A DNA stretch of 64,000 nt from Enterococcus songbeiensis (GCF_005405265.1 NZ_BJDS01000004.1:1-64000); one strand, 5' to 3'; shown: positions 22,661 through 31,608, counted from the stretch's first letter. A program made the numbers and translations. The notes: a model not told the origin generated them from the sequence alone.

Positions 22661-23305
22661 CTAATCGACTAATTTTTGGTAAAGAGGGTACAACTCTGTT
22701 AAATAGGTTGCAATTTTCTGTTCGACGTTTTTGATTTCACCAGCGGGAAGTTGCACACCTAGTTGGAAAGTAGATACTTCCAATCCTTGGGTAAATTCTT
22801 GTTGCCGCTGTGTCGAAGCAAGGTAATCGGCTAAGGGAAGATGATCGTTTAATTCAGACTCTTCATTGGACCAAATAAAATAAGTTGTTTCATCAATCGT
22901 TTTACTCCAATCAGTTAATTCCTCTAAAAGCTGATTGTAGCGTTTTTTTGAGAGTTGCTTTTCATCACTCTTATAATGCTGATACATTAAATAGATTTGC
23001 AGGTTCTTTTTATTCAAAAGAACAGCAAGACAAGGGGCTTGTTTGAGTCGATCGGCGCCACGTAATGCACACCAGAAATGATTCCGCAAATTCCAACCAT
23101 TCGTCCAACTTTCGATTTTTGGTTTTCCCAATTCGACAGTCAGTAATTCCTTACTGGCCAAGTTAACCGCCTTCCATTTATCCCAGACTGTTTTATACTC
23201 ATTTTTCAGCTGTTCAATCTCAGCTTCTGTATAGGTAAGTTTCAATTGTTTGAAAGCAAAAGTTTCACGATCAAATAACTGAAAATCTTGATTTGTCAAT
23301 TCCAT
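22661..23305 (-). CDS. HI_0552-like family protein
   Basis: This 214-residue soluble protein resembles the HI_0552 family of unknown function: it begins LTNQDFQLFDRETFAFKQL and has KPKIESWTNGWNLRNHFW and APCLAVLLNKKNLQIYLMYQ, which I recall as that family's conserved stretches. There is no signal peptide or membrane segment, and no catalytic motif can be assigned. ATG 23305 follows AAAGGA; an upstream GTG at 23323 overlaps that site. It is transcribed alone toward the atp operon. The family name is from memory of similar sequences and is less certain than the presence of a gene. Confidence 0.65.
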   Translation of the reverse strand: MELTNQDFQLFDRETFAFKQLKLTYTEAEIEQLKNEYKTVWDKWKAVNLASKELLTVELGKPKIESWTNGWNLRNHFWCALRGADRLKQAPCLAVLLNKKNLQIYLMYQHYKSDEKQLSKKRYNQLLEELTDWSKTIDETTYFIWSNEESELNDHLPLADYLASTQRQQEFTQGLEVSTFQLGVQLPAGEIKNVEQKIATYLTELYPLYQKLVD

Positions 23306-23562
23306 AAACTCAGTTCCTTTCACTTTAGGTGCCTTTTTATTATAACAATTTTTACTCTAGGAGGGAAAAGATTATAAAAAAATGATAGATTCCAATAATT
23401 AGAAAGCTTTTTTTTTGAATAAAACGCGGAATCTCGGGTTTTTCTTCAAAAAAGACTTTTAAAAAACCGTTTAAAGACTGAAAAAGTGAAAAGTATTTTT
23501 TTTAATTCGTATTTTATGTTATTATTTATCTATCGTAAATTTTTTGAAAAAGGAGACAGAAA

Positions 23563-23796
23563 ATGCAAGTTTATGGAATCGATGCAATCGTTCGAATCGT
23601 TAGTCATCTCGCATTTATTTATCTCGCTTTTTGGTCTTTACGTTCATTGCGGATCGAGACATTTTTTAAACCGCTGTATACCACACAAATTCGGATGGTC
23701 CTTGTGTTTATCGCTATTGCACTTGGGTATGGCGCAAGTTCCTTTTTTTTGGAGCTGATGGCGTTAGTCAGAAATCTCTTTTTGATGATTCAGTAA
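23563..23796 (+). CDS. DUF1146 (YwzB-like) membrane protein
   Basis: This 77-residue protein has two membrane segments (about residues 10-27 and 43-70), flanking [13 protein letters not shown] and [21 protein letters not shown], as in the DUF1146/YwzB family. Its function is unknown, but in Firmicutes it commonly lies just before murA, as it does here 98 bases upstream. ATG 23563 follows AAAGGAG. The upstream 230 bases are very AT-rich. Confidence 0.82.
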   Translation: MQVYGIDAIVRIVSHLAFIYLAFWSLRSLRIETFFKPLYTTQIRMVLVFIAIALGYGASSFFLELMALVRNLFLMIQ

Positions 23797-23829
23797 TCGA
23801 TTAAAAAGGGTCCTTTTCGTTGGTAATTG

Positions 23830-23838
23830 TGGTATAAT
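23830..23838 (+). promoter_or_regulatory. Extended -10 promoter of murA
   Basis: TGGTATAAT is a strong extended -10 element 56 bases before the murA start. A good -35 is lacking, as is common with extended -10 promoters. Confidence 0.55.
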
Positions 23839-23893
23839 AAAAAAGATTTTGAGTGAAATAATTCGCTCAGAGCATATTCTGGAGGGAATTTTA

Positions 23894-25192
23894 ATGGAAG
23901 AAATTATTGTTCAAGGCGGGAATCAACTACGAGGAACAGTAAAAATCGAAGGTGCGAAAAATGCCGTTTTGCCGATTTTGGCTGCAACGTTGCTGGCTGA
24001 AGAAGGCGTTACAACTTTAGATAATGTCCCTATTTTATCCGATGTTTTAACGATGAATGAAGTTATTCATCACCTAAATGCGGATGTTTTTTTTGATGAA
24101 GAAAAAAATCGAGTGACTGTTGATGCTTCACGGTCATTAAGTGTAGAAGCTCCTTATGAACTGGTTAGTCAAATGCGGGCCTCTATCGTAGTTATGGGGC
24201 CATTGTTGGCTCGTAATGGTCATGCGAAGGTTGCAATGCCAGGAGGATGTGCCATTGGTAAACGTCCGATTGACTTGCATTTAAAAGGATTCCAGGCGTT
24301 GGGTGCAAAGATTATCCAAAAAGATGGTTATATCGAAGCAATTGCTGATGAATTAGTTGGAAATATGATTTATTTGGATTTTCCAAGTGTTGGTGCAACG
24401 CAAAATATTATGATGGCAGCTGTCAAAGCAAAAGGAACGACAGTCATTGAAAACGTGGCTCGCGAACCAGAAATCGTTGACTTGGCTAATATCTTAAATA
24501 AAATGGGTGCACGAGTATATGGTGCAGGGACAGAAAAAATGCGAATCGAAGGTGTCGATCATCTTCATTCAGTAACCCACTCTATCGTTCAAGATCGAAT
24601 TGAAGCAGGGACCTTCATGGTTGCAGCGGCGATGACGGAAGGAAATATCTTGATTCAAGATGGTATCTCTGAACACAACCGTCCATTGATTTCGAAATTA
24701 TCTGAAATGGGTGCGCAAATCATTGAGGAAGAAGAAGGTTTGCGGGTAATCGGTCCGAAGCATATCAAACCTACTGATGTGAAGACGATGCCGCATCCAG
24801 GTTTTCCAACAGACATGCAGGCACAAATGACTGCAATCCAAATGTTGGCTGAAGGAACGAGCATCGTGACAGAAACAGTCTTCGAAAATCGTTTCCAACA
24901 TCTGGAAGAAATGCGTAGAATGAATGCCCATGTGAAAATCGATGGAAATATTGCAGTAATCGAAGGCGGACATGCGTTGCAAGGCGCATTGGTGTATGCA
25001 ACAGATTTACGCGCAGCAGCAGCGTTGATTTTATTAGGGCTACGTTCAACAGGAATAACTCGAGTTCGTAATTTGAAATACCTTGATCGTGGTTACTACA
25101 AATTCCATGAAAAATTAGAAAAATTAGGTGCAAATGTGGAACGGGTCGCTGTGGAAGGAACATCTGCCAAAGCTCCAGTTACAAACGCATAA
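23894..25192 (+). CDS. murA: UDP-GlcNAc 1-carboxyvinyltransferase
   Basis: MurA transfers enolpyruvate from PEP to UDP-N-acetylglucosamine, the first committed step of peptidoglycan synthesis, and is the fosfomycin target. The 432-residue protein has the family start [20 protein letters not shown] and the active-site Cys at about residue 119 in [12 protein letters not shown]; an Asp at this position would give fosfomycin resistance, so the enzyme should be sensitive. ATG 23894 has GGAGGG upstream. Gram-positive bacteria usually have two copies (murA and murZ); the DUF1146 and epuA neighbours fit murA. Confidence 0.93.
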   Translation: MEEIIVQGGNQLRGTVKIEGAKNAVLPILAATLLAEEGVTTLDNVPILSDVLTMNEVIHHLNADVFFDEEKNRVTVDASRSLSVEAPYELVSQMRASIVVMGPLLARNGHAKVAMPGGCAIGKRPIDLHLKGFQALGAKIIQKDGYIEAIADELVGNMIYLDFPSVGATQNIMMAAVKAKGTTVIENVAREPEIVDLANILNKMGARVYGAGTEKMRIEGVDHLHSVTHSIVQDRIEAGTFMVAAAMTEGNILIQDGISEHNRPLISKLSEMGAQIIEEEEGLRVIGPKHIKPTDVKTMPHPGFPTDMQAQMTAIQMLAEGTSIVTETVFENRFQHLEEMRRMNAHVKIDGNIAVIEGGHALQGALVYATDLRAAAALILLGLRSTGITRVRNLKYLDRGYYKFHEKLEKLGANVERVAVEGTSAKAPVTNA

Positions 25193-25205
25193 GGGAAGTG
25201 CATGA

Positions 25206-25382
25206 ATGAGGACGAATCGGTATGTCTTAACAACGTTGATCAAGATATTTCTTGTCATTTTGCTGGCATTTATTCTTTTTATTGTCGGTACGATGATTGG
25301 CTATGGCGTCATCGGTGATGGAATGCCCCTGAAGGTCTTCAATCCGCAATTATGGACGCACATTCTTGACTTTATGAAATAA
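25206..25382 (+). CDS. epuA: EpuA-like small membrane protein (RNAP-associated family)
   Basis: A 58-residue protein that short-ORF filters miss. It has a basic head (RTNRYVLTTLIK) and one membrane segment at about residues 13-32, then TMIGYGVIGDG and a short tail with PLKVFNPQLW. This matches the EpuA family (often labelled DNA-directed RNA polymerase subunit beta), found next to murA in streptococci and enterococci. ATG 25206 has GGGAAG upstream and is 13 bases after murA, so it is the end of that operon. Function is not established. Confidence 0.8.
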   Translation: MRTNRYVLTTLIKIFLVILLAFILFIVGTMIGYGVIGDGMPLKVFNPQLWTHILDFMK

Positions 25383-25396
25383 TTTTATCCTTTGAA

Positions 25397-25429
25397 AGGG
25401 CTAGACAGTTTTACTGTCTGGCTCTTTTT
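25397..25429 (+). terminator. Intrinsic terminator after epuA
   Basis: GGGCTAGACAGT pairs with ACTGTCTGGCTCT (two wobble pairs) around a TTTT loop, followed by Ts. Confidence 0.75.
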
Positions 25430-25791
25430 GTGAAGAAATCGTTTTATTCTTCTGACTTATTTGTAAAAAATATGTAATATTGGCGTTTTTAAAGTGATTT
25501 TTTAGAAAATGAAGGTCAATATTGGTCTAAATTTTCCTTTTTTGAATTGTTTCGTCGTTGAATAATAATCTTCTTTATTTTTAATTTTTTTTGTTTTTTT
25601 CCTGTTATAATGCTTTTTGTTTATGGTACGATTCTCATTTTCATGAAAGAGCACTGAGAATATTTCTTTTATGACATTTTAGAAAAGGGTTTCATCATTT
25701 GTGTTAATGAGCCTTAATATCCTCGTAACCTACGACTGTTTCTTCCATGCTAAGATACATCTCGTACGAAATTAGGAGGAAAATATTAACT
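25430..25791 (+). promoter_or_regulatory. Long leader of 3D-domain gene with WalR-like box
   Basis: This AT-rich stretch has no gene. TGTAAA-AAATA-TGTAAT at 25462-25478 fits the WalR consensus TGTWAH-N5-TGTWAH at every position. An extended -10 TGTTATAAT lies at 25603-25611, implying a 5' leader of about 170 bases. Near 25715 a short CGTA/TACG hairpin is present. I looked for the known c-di-AMP (ydaO) riboswitch core and did not find it convincingly. Confidence 0.45.
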
Positions 25792-26478
25792 ATGAAGACA
25801 CGTTTAATTCCTGTTATGATGACTGCAGCCGTATTAGCAATCGGAAATATTTTACCGGTATACGCTGCTGAAACCCAAGATGAAAAAACAACCATTGATA
25901 CAGAGATTGTATCAAATGATTCTGCAAAAGAATTATCCAGCTCTTTACTGGCGTTGACTGCAAATGGCGAAGCCGTAGCTGCAGTGAAAGCTGATATTGC
26001 AGCAAAAGAAAAAGCCGCAGCTGAAAAAGCGGCAAAAGAAAAAGCTGCAAAGGAAAAGGCAGCGAAAGAAAAAGCCGCAGCCGAAAAAGCTGCGAAGGAA
26101 AAAGCAGAACAGGCCGCAAAAGAACAGGCCGCGGAAGAAGCGAAGGTTGCCGAGGAAGCAGTGGCAGAAGAAAGCCAACCAAGTGGTCAAACAATGGTTA
26201 TGGAATCAACTGCGTACAGTTCTGACCCGGCGGATGCTTTAGGCGGAGGAACCGTAACAGCAACGGGACAAAATCTACTAGAAAATCCAATGGCGGTTGC
26301 AGTAGATCCCAGCGTAATTCCTTTAGGGACTCGCCTTTATGTGGAAGGCTATGGGGAAGCTTATGCGGTAGATACAGGTTCAGCGATTCAAGGAAATATT
26401 ATTGATGTCCACTTTCCAACAGCCGCAGAGTGTAACTCTTGGGGTCGTCGCCAAGTGACAGTAACCATTTTGAGCTAA
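25792..26478 (+). CDS. Secreted 3D-domain protein (peptidoglycan-active)
   Basis: The 228-residue exported protein has a signal peptide (KTRLIPVMMTAAVLAIG, cleavage probably after VYA near residue 24). A charged Ala/Lys/Glu stretch follows at about 64-128, built from repeats of KEKAA and AEKAA and predicted to be a long helix or coiled coil. The C-terminal 3D domain is at about 140-228, with STAYSS, GTRLYVEGYGEAYAVDTG and IDVHFPT holding the three Asps of the family, shared with lytic transglycosylase-like Rpf/YabE proteins. It likely trims or remodels the wall. ATG 25792 follows AGGAGG. A WalR-like box upstream fits cell-wall control. Confidence 0.85.
   Translation: MKTRLIPVMMTAAVLAIGNILPVYAAETQDEKTTIDTEIVSNDSAKELSSSLLALTANGEAVAAVKADIAAKEKAAAEKAAKEKAAKEKAAKEKAAAEKAAKEKAEQAAKEQAAEEAKVAEEAVAEESQPSGQTMVMESTAYSSDPADALGGGTVTATGQNLLENPMAVAVDPSVIPLGTRLYVEGYGEAYAVDTGSAIQGNIIDVHFPTAAECNSWGRRQVTVTILS
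25972..26172 (+). repeat. Lys/Ala/Glu-rich coding repeat
   Basis: Tandem degenerate copies of units encoding KEKAA and AEKAA form the linker of the 3D-domain protein. Such tracts change length easily between strains. Confidence 0.7.
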
Positions 26479-26492
26479 CAATCAAAAGGATG

Positions 26493-26524
26493 AAAGTCTC
26501 AGTTAAAAGCTGAGGCTTTTTTTG
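26493..26524 (+). terminator. Intrinsic terminator
   Basis: AGTCTCAG pairs with CTGAGGCT (one G-T pair) around a seven-base loop and is followed by seven Ts. Confidence 0.75.
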
Positions 26525-26605
26525 TTTAAAATTTCAGAAGGAACGTGTTTAGGACTTGTTTCTCTTTAGAAAACAAGGTATAGTTTTTTTGAAAGAAGGG
26601 AAGAA

Positions 26606-26884
26606 ATGACAGGCTTTTTGATTTTATTGGTACGAGGCTATCAGCGCTTTATTTCGCCGCTGTTTCCTCCTAGATGCCGTTACTATCCCACCTGTTCCGG
26701 TTATACACTTCAGGCGCTCAGGGTTCATGGTGGGCTAAAGGGCAGTTTGATGGGGATAGCACGAATCCTTCGTTGCCATCCATTTGTCAAAGGTGGAATC
26801 GATTATGTACCCACAAAATTTACACTAAAGCGTAATACCAGTGATAAAATTCAACCGGTTTATACTTATAAAAGAAAGAAATGA
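26606..26884 (+). CDS. yidD: Membrane protein insertion factor YidD
   Basis: YidD is a small membrane-associated protein that assists YidC-dependent insertion. The 92-residue protein has the family core [23 protein letters not shown] (read as [10 protein letters not shown] then CRYYPTCS) with conserved Cys residues, an amphipathic region, and [14 protein letters not shown]. The C-terminal 20 residues are variable. ATG 26606 follows AAGGGAAG. The downstream acetyltransferase begins 16 bases later. Confidence 0.93.
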   Translation: MTGFLILLVRGYQRFISPLFPPRCRYYPTCSGYTLQALRVHGGLKGSLMGIARILRCHPFVKGGIDYVPTKFTLKRNTSDKIQPVYTYKRKK

Positions 26885-26900
26885 TTTAAAGGGAGAAAAA

Positions 26901-27344
26901 ATGATTCGAAGATTGAAGGATTCTGAGGAACTTCCTTGGGCGTTGCTGCTGGAGGCCGATCCTGATCGGGAAATGGTCGAAGGCTATCTTTCTGACAGCC
27001 AGATCTTGGTTTATGCAGAAACGAAGATTATTGGGATCATTGTTTTTCAAGAAAGGTCGGAATGGGAGATTTTAAATCTGTCAGTAGCTTCAGACCACGA
27101 GGGAAAAGGGATCGGTGGCAAATTGTTGGAGGCAAGCTTTCAACAGATGCGCAAGCAAGCACCATTAAAAGAGGTTCTTATCAAAACAGGTGACTTGTCG
27201 TCACCAGCACTGCATCTTTATAGGAAGAAAAAGTTTCAGCAAAAAGCAATTATTCAAGATTATTTTGTCACCCATTATTCTGAACCGATTTACGAAAATG
27301 GGGAACGATTGCGAAATCAAGTGATTTTATCACGGAAACTTTGA
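26901..27344 (+). CDS. GNAT-family N-acetyltransferase
   Basis: The 147-residue protein has the acetyl-CoA loop as SDHEGKGIGGKLLEA near residues 65-79 and the GNAT C-terminal part with SPALHLYRKKKFQ near 104-116. The substrate is unknown; small-molecule or protein amines are possible. ATG 26901 follows AAAGGGAG. It lies 16 bases after yidD, so both may be co-transcribed. Confidence 0.83.
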   Translation: MIRRLKDSEELPWALLLEADPDREMVEGYLSDSQILVYAETKIIGIIVFQERSEWEILNLSVASDHEGKGIGGKLLEASFQQMRKQAPLKEVLIKTGDLSSPALHLYRKKKFQQKAIIQDYFVTHYSEPIYENGERLRNQVILSRKL

Positions 27345-27363
27345 AATTTTTTTGATAATCAAG

Positions 27364-27377
27364 CGTAACCGCTTACT
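27364..27377. promoter_or_regulatory. Candidate cre/LacI-type operator before ROK gene
   Basis: On the minus strand AGTAAGCGGTTACG matches the cre core TGWAANCGNTWWCA at 12 of 14 positions. The overlapping AAGCG-TAAC-CGCTT is also a LacI-family-like inverted repeat. It lies 23 bases before the ROK kinase start. Confidence 0.35.
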
Positions 27378-27400
27378 AAAAAAGAGAGGGTTTTTTTATT

Positions 27401-28279
27401 ATGGGAATTTTGGTATTTGATTTTGGAGGATCAGCAGTAAAATATGGTTATTGGACTGGGGAGAAATTGAGTCGTGTCGACCAATTTCCAACTCCTGCCA
27501 CATGGGATGAAATGAAAGAAAAATTAAAGGAAGTGCAGGAACAAGCCACGGAAAAAATTACAGGTGTCGGTATCTCTGCACCAGGTGTGGTGAACGTTGA
27601 TTTGCAACGAATTGATGGCATCAGTGCGATTCCTTATATTCATGGGTTCAATATTTTTGATGAGTTGGCTGGTTTGTTCCGTTTACCAGTGACGATTGAA
27701 AATGATGCCAACTGTGCCGGAATGGCGGAATTTTATAACGGAGCGGGCAAAGATTATCAAAATGTCGCCTTTGTCGTAATTGGAACTGGAGTAGGGGGGG
27801 CTTTGTTTACTAAAGGACAAATTACTAAAGGTGCCCATTTATATGGTGGAGAATTTGGGCTGATGTATCTTGATAACGGCAAAACTTTTTCAAAATTAGG
27901 AACTGCAGTTCAAATGGCTTGGCGCTATTGTGATCGCATGGGACTTGAACGAACAGCTAAGAGTGGTAAGGATGTTTTTGATTTAGCTGAGCAGGGAGAT
28001 CTGGTTGCTCAAGAAGAGGTCAATCGATTTTATGATTATTTGACTCAGGGCTTGTTCAGTATCCAGTTTGCTTTTGATCCGGAAGTAATTATTTTAGGCG
28101 GAGGTGTCAGCGCCAAGGAAGGCCTCGTAGATGAAATCAATCAACGGATGTTAAAAAAATTAGAGGAACAGGGCTTGAAAGATTTTGTACCGGAAATTCT
28201 TCTTTGCGAATACCGCAATGATGCCAATCTTGTAGGAGCGGCGGCCAACTTCTATGCCCGTCAACAAGGAGAAGCGTAA
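27401..28279 (+). CDS. ROK family sugar kinase
   Basis: This 292-residue sugar kinase of the ROK family starts with the ATP-binding phosphate-1 motif VFDFGGSAVKYG, has GVGISAPGVVN near residue 57, the sugar-binding ENDANCAGMAEF near 103-114 and VVIGTGVGGALF near 126-137. The zinc-binding CxCGxxGC cluster of many ROK proteins is absent, and no HTH domain is present, so it is a kinase rather than a NagC-type repressor. Substrates might be glucose, mannose or a related hexose. ATG 27401 lies after GAGAGGG. It is a single gene with a terminator. Confidence 0.87.
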   Translation: MGILVFDFGGSAVKYGYWTGEKLSRVDQFPTPATWDEMKEKLKEVQEQATEKITGVGISAPGVVNVDLQRIDGISAIPYIHGFNIFDELAGLFRLPVTIENDANCAGMAEFYNGAGKDYQNVAFVVIGTGVGGALFTKGQITKGAHLYGGEFGLMYLDNGKTFSKLGTAVQMAWRYCDRMGLERTAKSGKDVFDLAEQGDLVAQEEVNRFYDYLTQGLFSIQFAFDPEVIILGGGVSAKEGLVDEINQRMLKKLEEQGLKDFVPEILLCEYRNDANLVGAAANFYARQQGEA

Positions 28280-28286
28280 CAAAGGA

Positions 28287-28325
28287 ACAGTTGTTTCAGA
28301 GAAATCTGCGACAACTGTTTTTTGT
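28287..28325 (+). terminator. Intrinsic terminator
   Basis: ACAGTTGT pairs with ACAACTGT around a 16-base loop and is followed by six Ts. Confidence 0.75.
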
Positions 28326-28396
28326 TTGTATAAATGTGCTGTTGATGATAATATCATTAGTGTAACCTAATCTTTTGTGCTATTCAGAAAAAAATA

Positions 28397-28442
28397 AATA
28401 TTCTGAAAATTCATTGACTTTTCCGAAAATTTTCAGTATATT
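28397..28442 (+). promoter_or_regulatory. livK promoter covered by CodY-like boxes
   Basis: TTGACT (28414-28419) and TATATT (28437-28442) are 17 bases apart. AATATTCTGAAAATT at 28397-28411 differs from the CodY consensus AATTTTCWGAAAATT at one position. ACTTTTCCGAAAATT (28417-28431) and AATTTTCAGTATATT (28428-28442) each differ at two and overlap the promoter. CodY represses such genes when isoleucine and GTP are high. Confidence 0.75.
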
Positions 28443-28481
28443 GGTTAACATATTCAAGGGAGAAATGGGAGGTTGATTTTT

Positions 28482-29663
28482 ATGAAAAAGAAATTGGTAT
28501 TTTTGGCGGCGGCTTTTTTATTAAGTGCTTGTAGCGCTGCACCAAAAGCAGATAATAGCGCTGGCGGATCAGGCGGCGGAAACAAACAAGAAGGTGACAC
28601 GATTAAAATCGGCGTGAACTTGGAATTGTCAGGTTCGGTTGCTGCGTATGGCAGTGCTGAAAAACAAGGAATCGATCTTGCCGTTGAGACCATCAATGCG
28701 GATGGCGGGGTATTAGGAAAGAAATTAGAAATTGTTGAAAAAGACAACAAATCAGATAATAACGAAGCCGGAACCGTTGCGGCAAATCTTACAACGAATA
28801 GTAAAGTTGTCGCAATGATTGGACCTGCGACTTCCGGTGCCACAAAATCGGCGCTGCCAAGTGCTACAGATGCACAGGTGCCGTTAATTACACCATCTGG
28901 AACGGATGATTCCATCACACTTTCTGGTGATGAGGTACAAAAATATGGCTTCCGTTCTTGTTTCCAAGATAGCTTCCAAGGAAAAATCTTGGCAAAATAT
29001 GCTAACGATACTATGAAAGCTGATAAAGCAGTTATTTTAGGAGATAATTCCAGCGATTATGCAACTGGGTTGTCAAAAGCATTTAAAGAAGAATATACCG
29101 GCGACATTGTAATGGAAGAAAACTTTACCGCTGGCGACAAAGATTTCCAAGCAGTTCTGACAAAAATTAAAAAAGAAGACTTTAATGTTTTGTTTGTTCC
29201 TGGTTATTATGCAGAAGATGGTCTGATCATCAAACAAGCTCGGGAAATGGGTATCACCCAGCCAATCATCGGAGCCGATGGTTTTGGTGATGCGAAACTT
29301 GTTGAAATTGCCGGTGCTGAAAATGTGACGGATGTTTATTATACCGCCCACTTCTCAACCAAAGCCCCAGCAACAGACAAAGTGGAACCTTTTATCAAAG
29401 CCTTCAAAGGAAAATACAATGAAGAACCTTCACAATTTTCTGCCTTGGCCTATGACGCGGTTTATATGCTGAAACAAGCAATGGAAGATCAAGATTCTGC
29501 TGATTCAGACAAAATTACGACTGGACTTACTGAATTGAAAGACTTTGTTGGTGTTACCGGGAATATCTCAATGGACGAAAACCACAATCCAGAAAAAGCA
29601 GCGGTCGTTTTGGGTATGACGGAAGGAAAAGAAACTTCTGCTGAAGCAGTAACTTTGGATTAG
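28482..29663 (+). CDS. livK: Branched-chain amino acid-binding lipoprotein
   Basis: This is the extracellular receptor of the Liv-type ABC importer for leucine, isoleucine and valine. The 393-residue protein has a lipoprotein signal with LSAC (Cys about residue 17), a Gly/Ser linker, then the type I binding fold with IKIGVNLELSGSVAAYG, GPATSGATKSA and ADGFGDAKLVEIAG. ATG 28482 follows GGGAGG at 28467-28472, with nine bases between; TTG 28473 would leave no gap to it. A terminator-like hairpin follows it before livH, as expected for a binding protein made in excess. CodY-like boxes cover the promoter. Confidence 0.9.
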   Translation: MKKKLVFLAAAFLLSACSAAPKADNSAGGSGGGNKQEGDTIKIGVNLELSGSVAAYGSAEKQGIDLAVETINADGGVLGKKLEIVEKDNKSDNNEAGTVAANLTTNSKVVAMIGPATSGATKSALPSATDAQVPLITPSGTDDSITLSGDEVQKYGFRSCFQDSFQGKILAKYANDTMKADKAVILGDNSSDYATGLSKAFKEEYTGDIVMEENFTAGDKDFQAVLTKIKKEDFNVLFVPGYYAEDGLIIKQAREMGITQPIIGADGFGDAKLVEIAGAENVTDVYYTAHFSTKAPATDKVEPFIKAFKGKYNEEPSQFSALAYDAVYMLKQAMEDQDSADSDKITTGLTELKDFVGVTGNISMDENHNPEKAAVVLGMTEGKETSAEAVTLD

Positions 29664-29688
29664 TAATGAACAAAACAAATGAACTGAG

Positions 29689-29716
29689 AAAAGGTGGAGG
29701 TAGCTCCACCTTTTTT
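29689..29716 (+). terminator. Intra-operon hairpin between livK and livH
   Basis: AAAAGGTGGAG pairs perfectly with CTCCACCTTTT around GTAG, with a T-run. It would cause partial termination and raise livK message relative to livHMGF. Confidence 0.75.
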
Positions 29717-29745
29717 ACAAAAACAGATAGGGTGGATGTGATGAA

Positions 29746-30624
29746 ATGGAAACAATGATCCAACAATTAATCAATGGATTGTTTTTGGGAAGTATTTATG
29801 CTTTGTTGGCACTAGGCTATACAATGGTTTACGGGATTATCAAATTAATCAACTTTGCGCATGGCGAAGTGTATATGATTGGGAGTTTTATTGGCTACTT
29901 TTTGATCAATCAATTAAAGTTGGGCTTTTTTCCAGCCTTGATTCTTTCTATGATTGTCTGCGGAATTTTAGGTGTGACCATTGAATTTTTGGCCTATCGT
30001 CCCTTGCGAAAATCGACGCGGATCTCGGCATTGATCACAGCAATCGGTGTTTCCTTTTTGTTGCAAAATGTCATGACGTACTTTTTTTCCGCTAACACAC
30101 GCTCTTTTCCGCAAGTGATTGAACGAAAGACCTATCAATTAGGCTTTATCGAAGTGAGCAATATTCAATTATTGATTTTATTTATCTCGTTGTTTTTAAT
30201 GATTTTACTACAAGTTATCGTCAAAAAAACTCGGATGGGAAAAGCGATGCGGGCAGTGAGTGTTGATCCGGATGCAGCGCAATTGATGGGCATCAATGTG
30301 AATCGAACGATTTCCTTTACCTTTGCACTAGGTTCAGCGCTGGCGGCGGCTGGCGGTATGCTGATTGGACTTTACTACAATTCAATTGATCCATTGATGG
30401 GAGTTGTTCCCGGGCTGAAATCCTTCGTAGCGGCGGTTCTGGGAGGAATTGGAATTATTCCTGGTGCTGCGCTTGGGGGCTTTGTCATTGGACTGATTGA
30501 AACGATTGCGACGGCTCTTGGCTTTTCCGACTTTAAAGATGCTATTGTTTATATCGTTTTGATTTTGATTCTGCTGATTCGTCCGGCCGGTATTTTAGGG
30601 AAAAATATCAAAGAGAAAGTGTAG
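29746..30624 (+). CDS. livH: Branched-chain amino acid ABC permease LivH
   Basis: LivH is one of the two channel subunits of the importer. The 292-residue protein has about eight membrane segments, starting LINGLFLGSIYALLALGYT and with the family's coupling region RAVSVDPDAAQLMGINV and the late motif GLKSFVAAVLGG. ATG 29746 is chosen by position after GGTGG. It follows livK after a hairpin and is directly followed by livM with one base spacing or overlap. Confidence 0.92.
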   Translation: METMIQQLINGLFLGSIYALLALGYTMVYGIIKLINFAHGEVYMIGSFIGYFLINQLKLGFFPALILSMIVCGILGVTIEFLAYRPLRKSTRISALITAIGVSFLLQNVMTYFFSANTRSFPQVIERKTYQLGFIEVSNIQLLILFISLFLMILLQVIVKKTRMGKAMRAVSVDPDAAQLMGINVNRTISFTFALGSALAAAGGMLIGLYYNSIDPLMGVVPGLKSFVAAVLGGIGIIPGAALGGFVIGLIETIATALGFSDFKDAIVYIVLILILLIRPAGILGKNIKEKV

Positions 30625-30633
30625 GTGTCAACC

Positions 30634-31608
30634 ATGAAAAAAAATCTGAAATATAATTTAGGTTGGTTGGCGGTTGCGCTGCTGATCTATGGCGTTTTAT
30701 TGGCTCTTTATAATGGTGGAATTATCACGCTGTTTACGAATCGAATCATCGTGAATATCGGAATTAATATCATTTTAGCTGTTGGATTGAACTTGATTAT
30801 CGGATTTTCTGGGCAGTTTTCTTTAGGTCATGCGGGATTTATGGCGATCGGTGCCTATTCCGGGGCGATTATGGCAATCAATAATCCAACCTATCTTGGC
30901 TTTTTCTCAGGAATGCTGGTGGGGATGGTGATTTCTGGTATCGTTGCGGTAGTGGTCGGGATTCCCACCCTGCGCTTAAAAGGTGATTATCTTGCGATAG
31001 CGACATTGGGAATTGCGGAAATTATCCGAATCTTGATTGTCAACATGTCGGATCTCACAAAAGGTGCCGCTGGAATTTTTGGGATTTTGCCTTTTACAAG
31101 TTGGGAAATGGTGTATCTCTTTACCGTCCTAACGATTATCGTGGTAGCTAACTTTGTTCATAGTGGGCCGGGTCGGGCGACATTAGCGGTTCGTGAAGAT
31201 GAAATTGCTGCGGAATCAATGGGTATCAACACGACGAAATACAAAGTAGTAGCGTTTGTCGTCGGCGCTGTCACTGCTAGTATTGCCGGTACCTTGTTTG
31301 CCGGATTTCAACAATCAGTTTTTCCAAAAGATTATGGTTTTATGAAATCAATCGATATTTTGATTATCGTCGTCTTCGGCGGAATGGGCAGTACTACGGG
31401 AGCTGTTGTTTCGGCTGTCGTGTTGGGAATTTTGAACATGTTCCTGCAAGACTTCGGTGTTTTACGAATGATTATTTATGCCTTAGCGTTAGTCATCATT
31501 ATGATTTTTAAACCAGGTGGGCTATTAGGCACTTGGGAATTCTCTGTGAGACGGATAATGAATAAATTTAAGAGAGGAGATGATTCAGATGCCTCTGTTG
31601 GACGTTAA
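30634..31608 (+). CDS. livM: Branched-chain amino acid ABC permease LivM
   Basis: LivM is the second channel subunit. The 324-residue protein has eight to ten membrane segments, with the family motifs GFSGQFSLGHAGFMAIGAY near residue 50, RLKGDYLAIATLGIAEI near 113 and the coupling region VREDEIAAESMGIN near 187. ATG 30634 follows AGGTG; an in-frame GTG three codons earlier is less likely. Its 3' end overlaps livG by 20 bases. Confidence 0.92.
   Translation: MKKNLKYNLGWLAVALLIYGVLLALYNGGIITLFTNRIIVNIGINIILAVGLNLIIGFSGQFSLGHAGFMAIGAYSGAIMAINNPTYLGFFSGMLVGMVISGIVAVVVGIPTLRLKGDYLAIATLGIAEIIRILIVNMSDLTKGAAGIFGILPFTSWEMVYLFTVLTIIVVANFVHSGPGRATLAVREDEIAAESMGINTTKYKVVAFVVGAVTASIAGTLFAGFQQSVFPKDYGFMKSIDILIIVVFGGMGSTTGAVVSAVVLGILNMFLQDFGVLRMIIYALALVIIMIFKPGGLLGTWEFSVRRIMNKFKRGDDSDASVGR

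Noticed and set aside
25625..25791. Possible c-di-AMP (ydaO) or other riboswitch before the 3D-domain gene
   Set aside because: Only a small CGTA/TACG hairpin is seen; the conserved core motifs of known classes are missing.
25945..26242. Open frames opposite or out of frame with the Lys/Ala repeat
   Set aside because: Low-complexity shadows of the 3D-domain gene, without ribosome sites.
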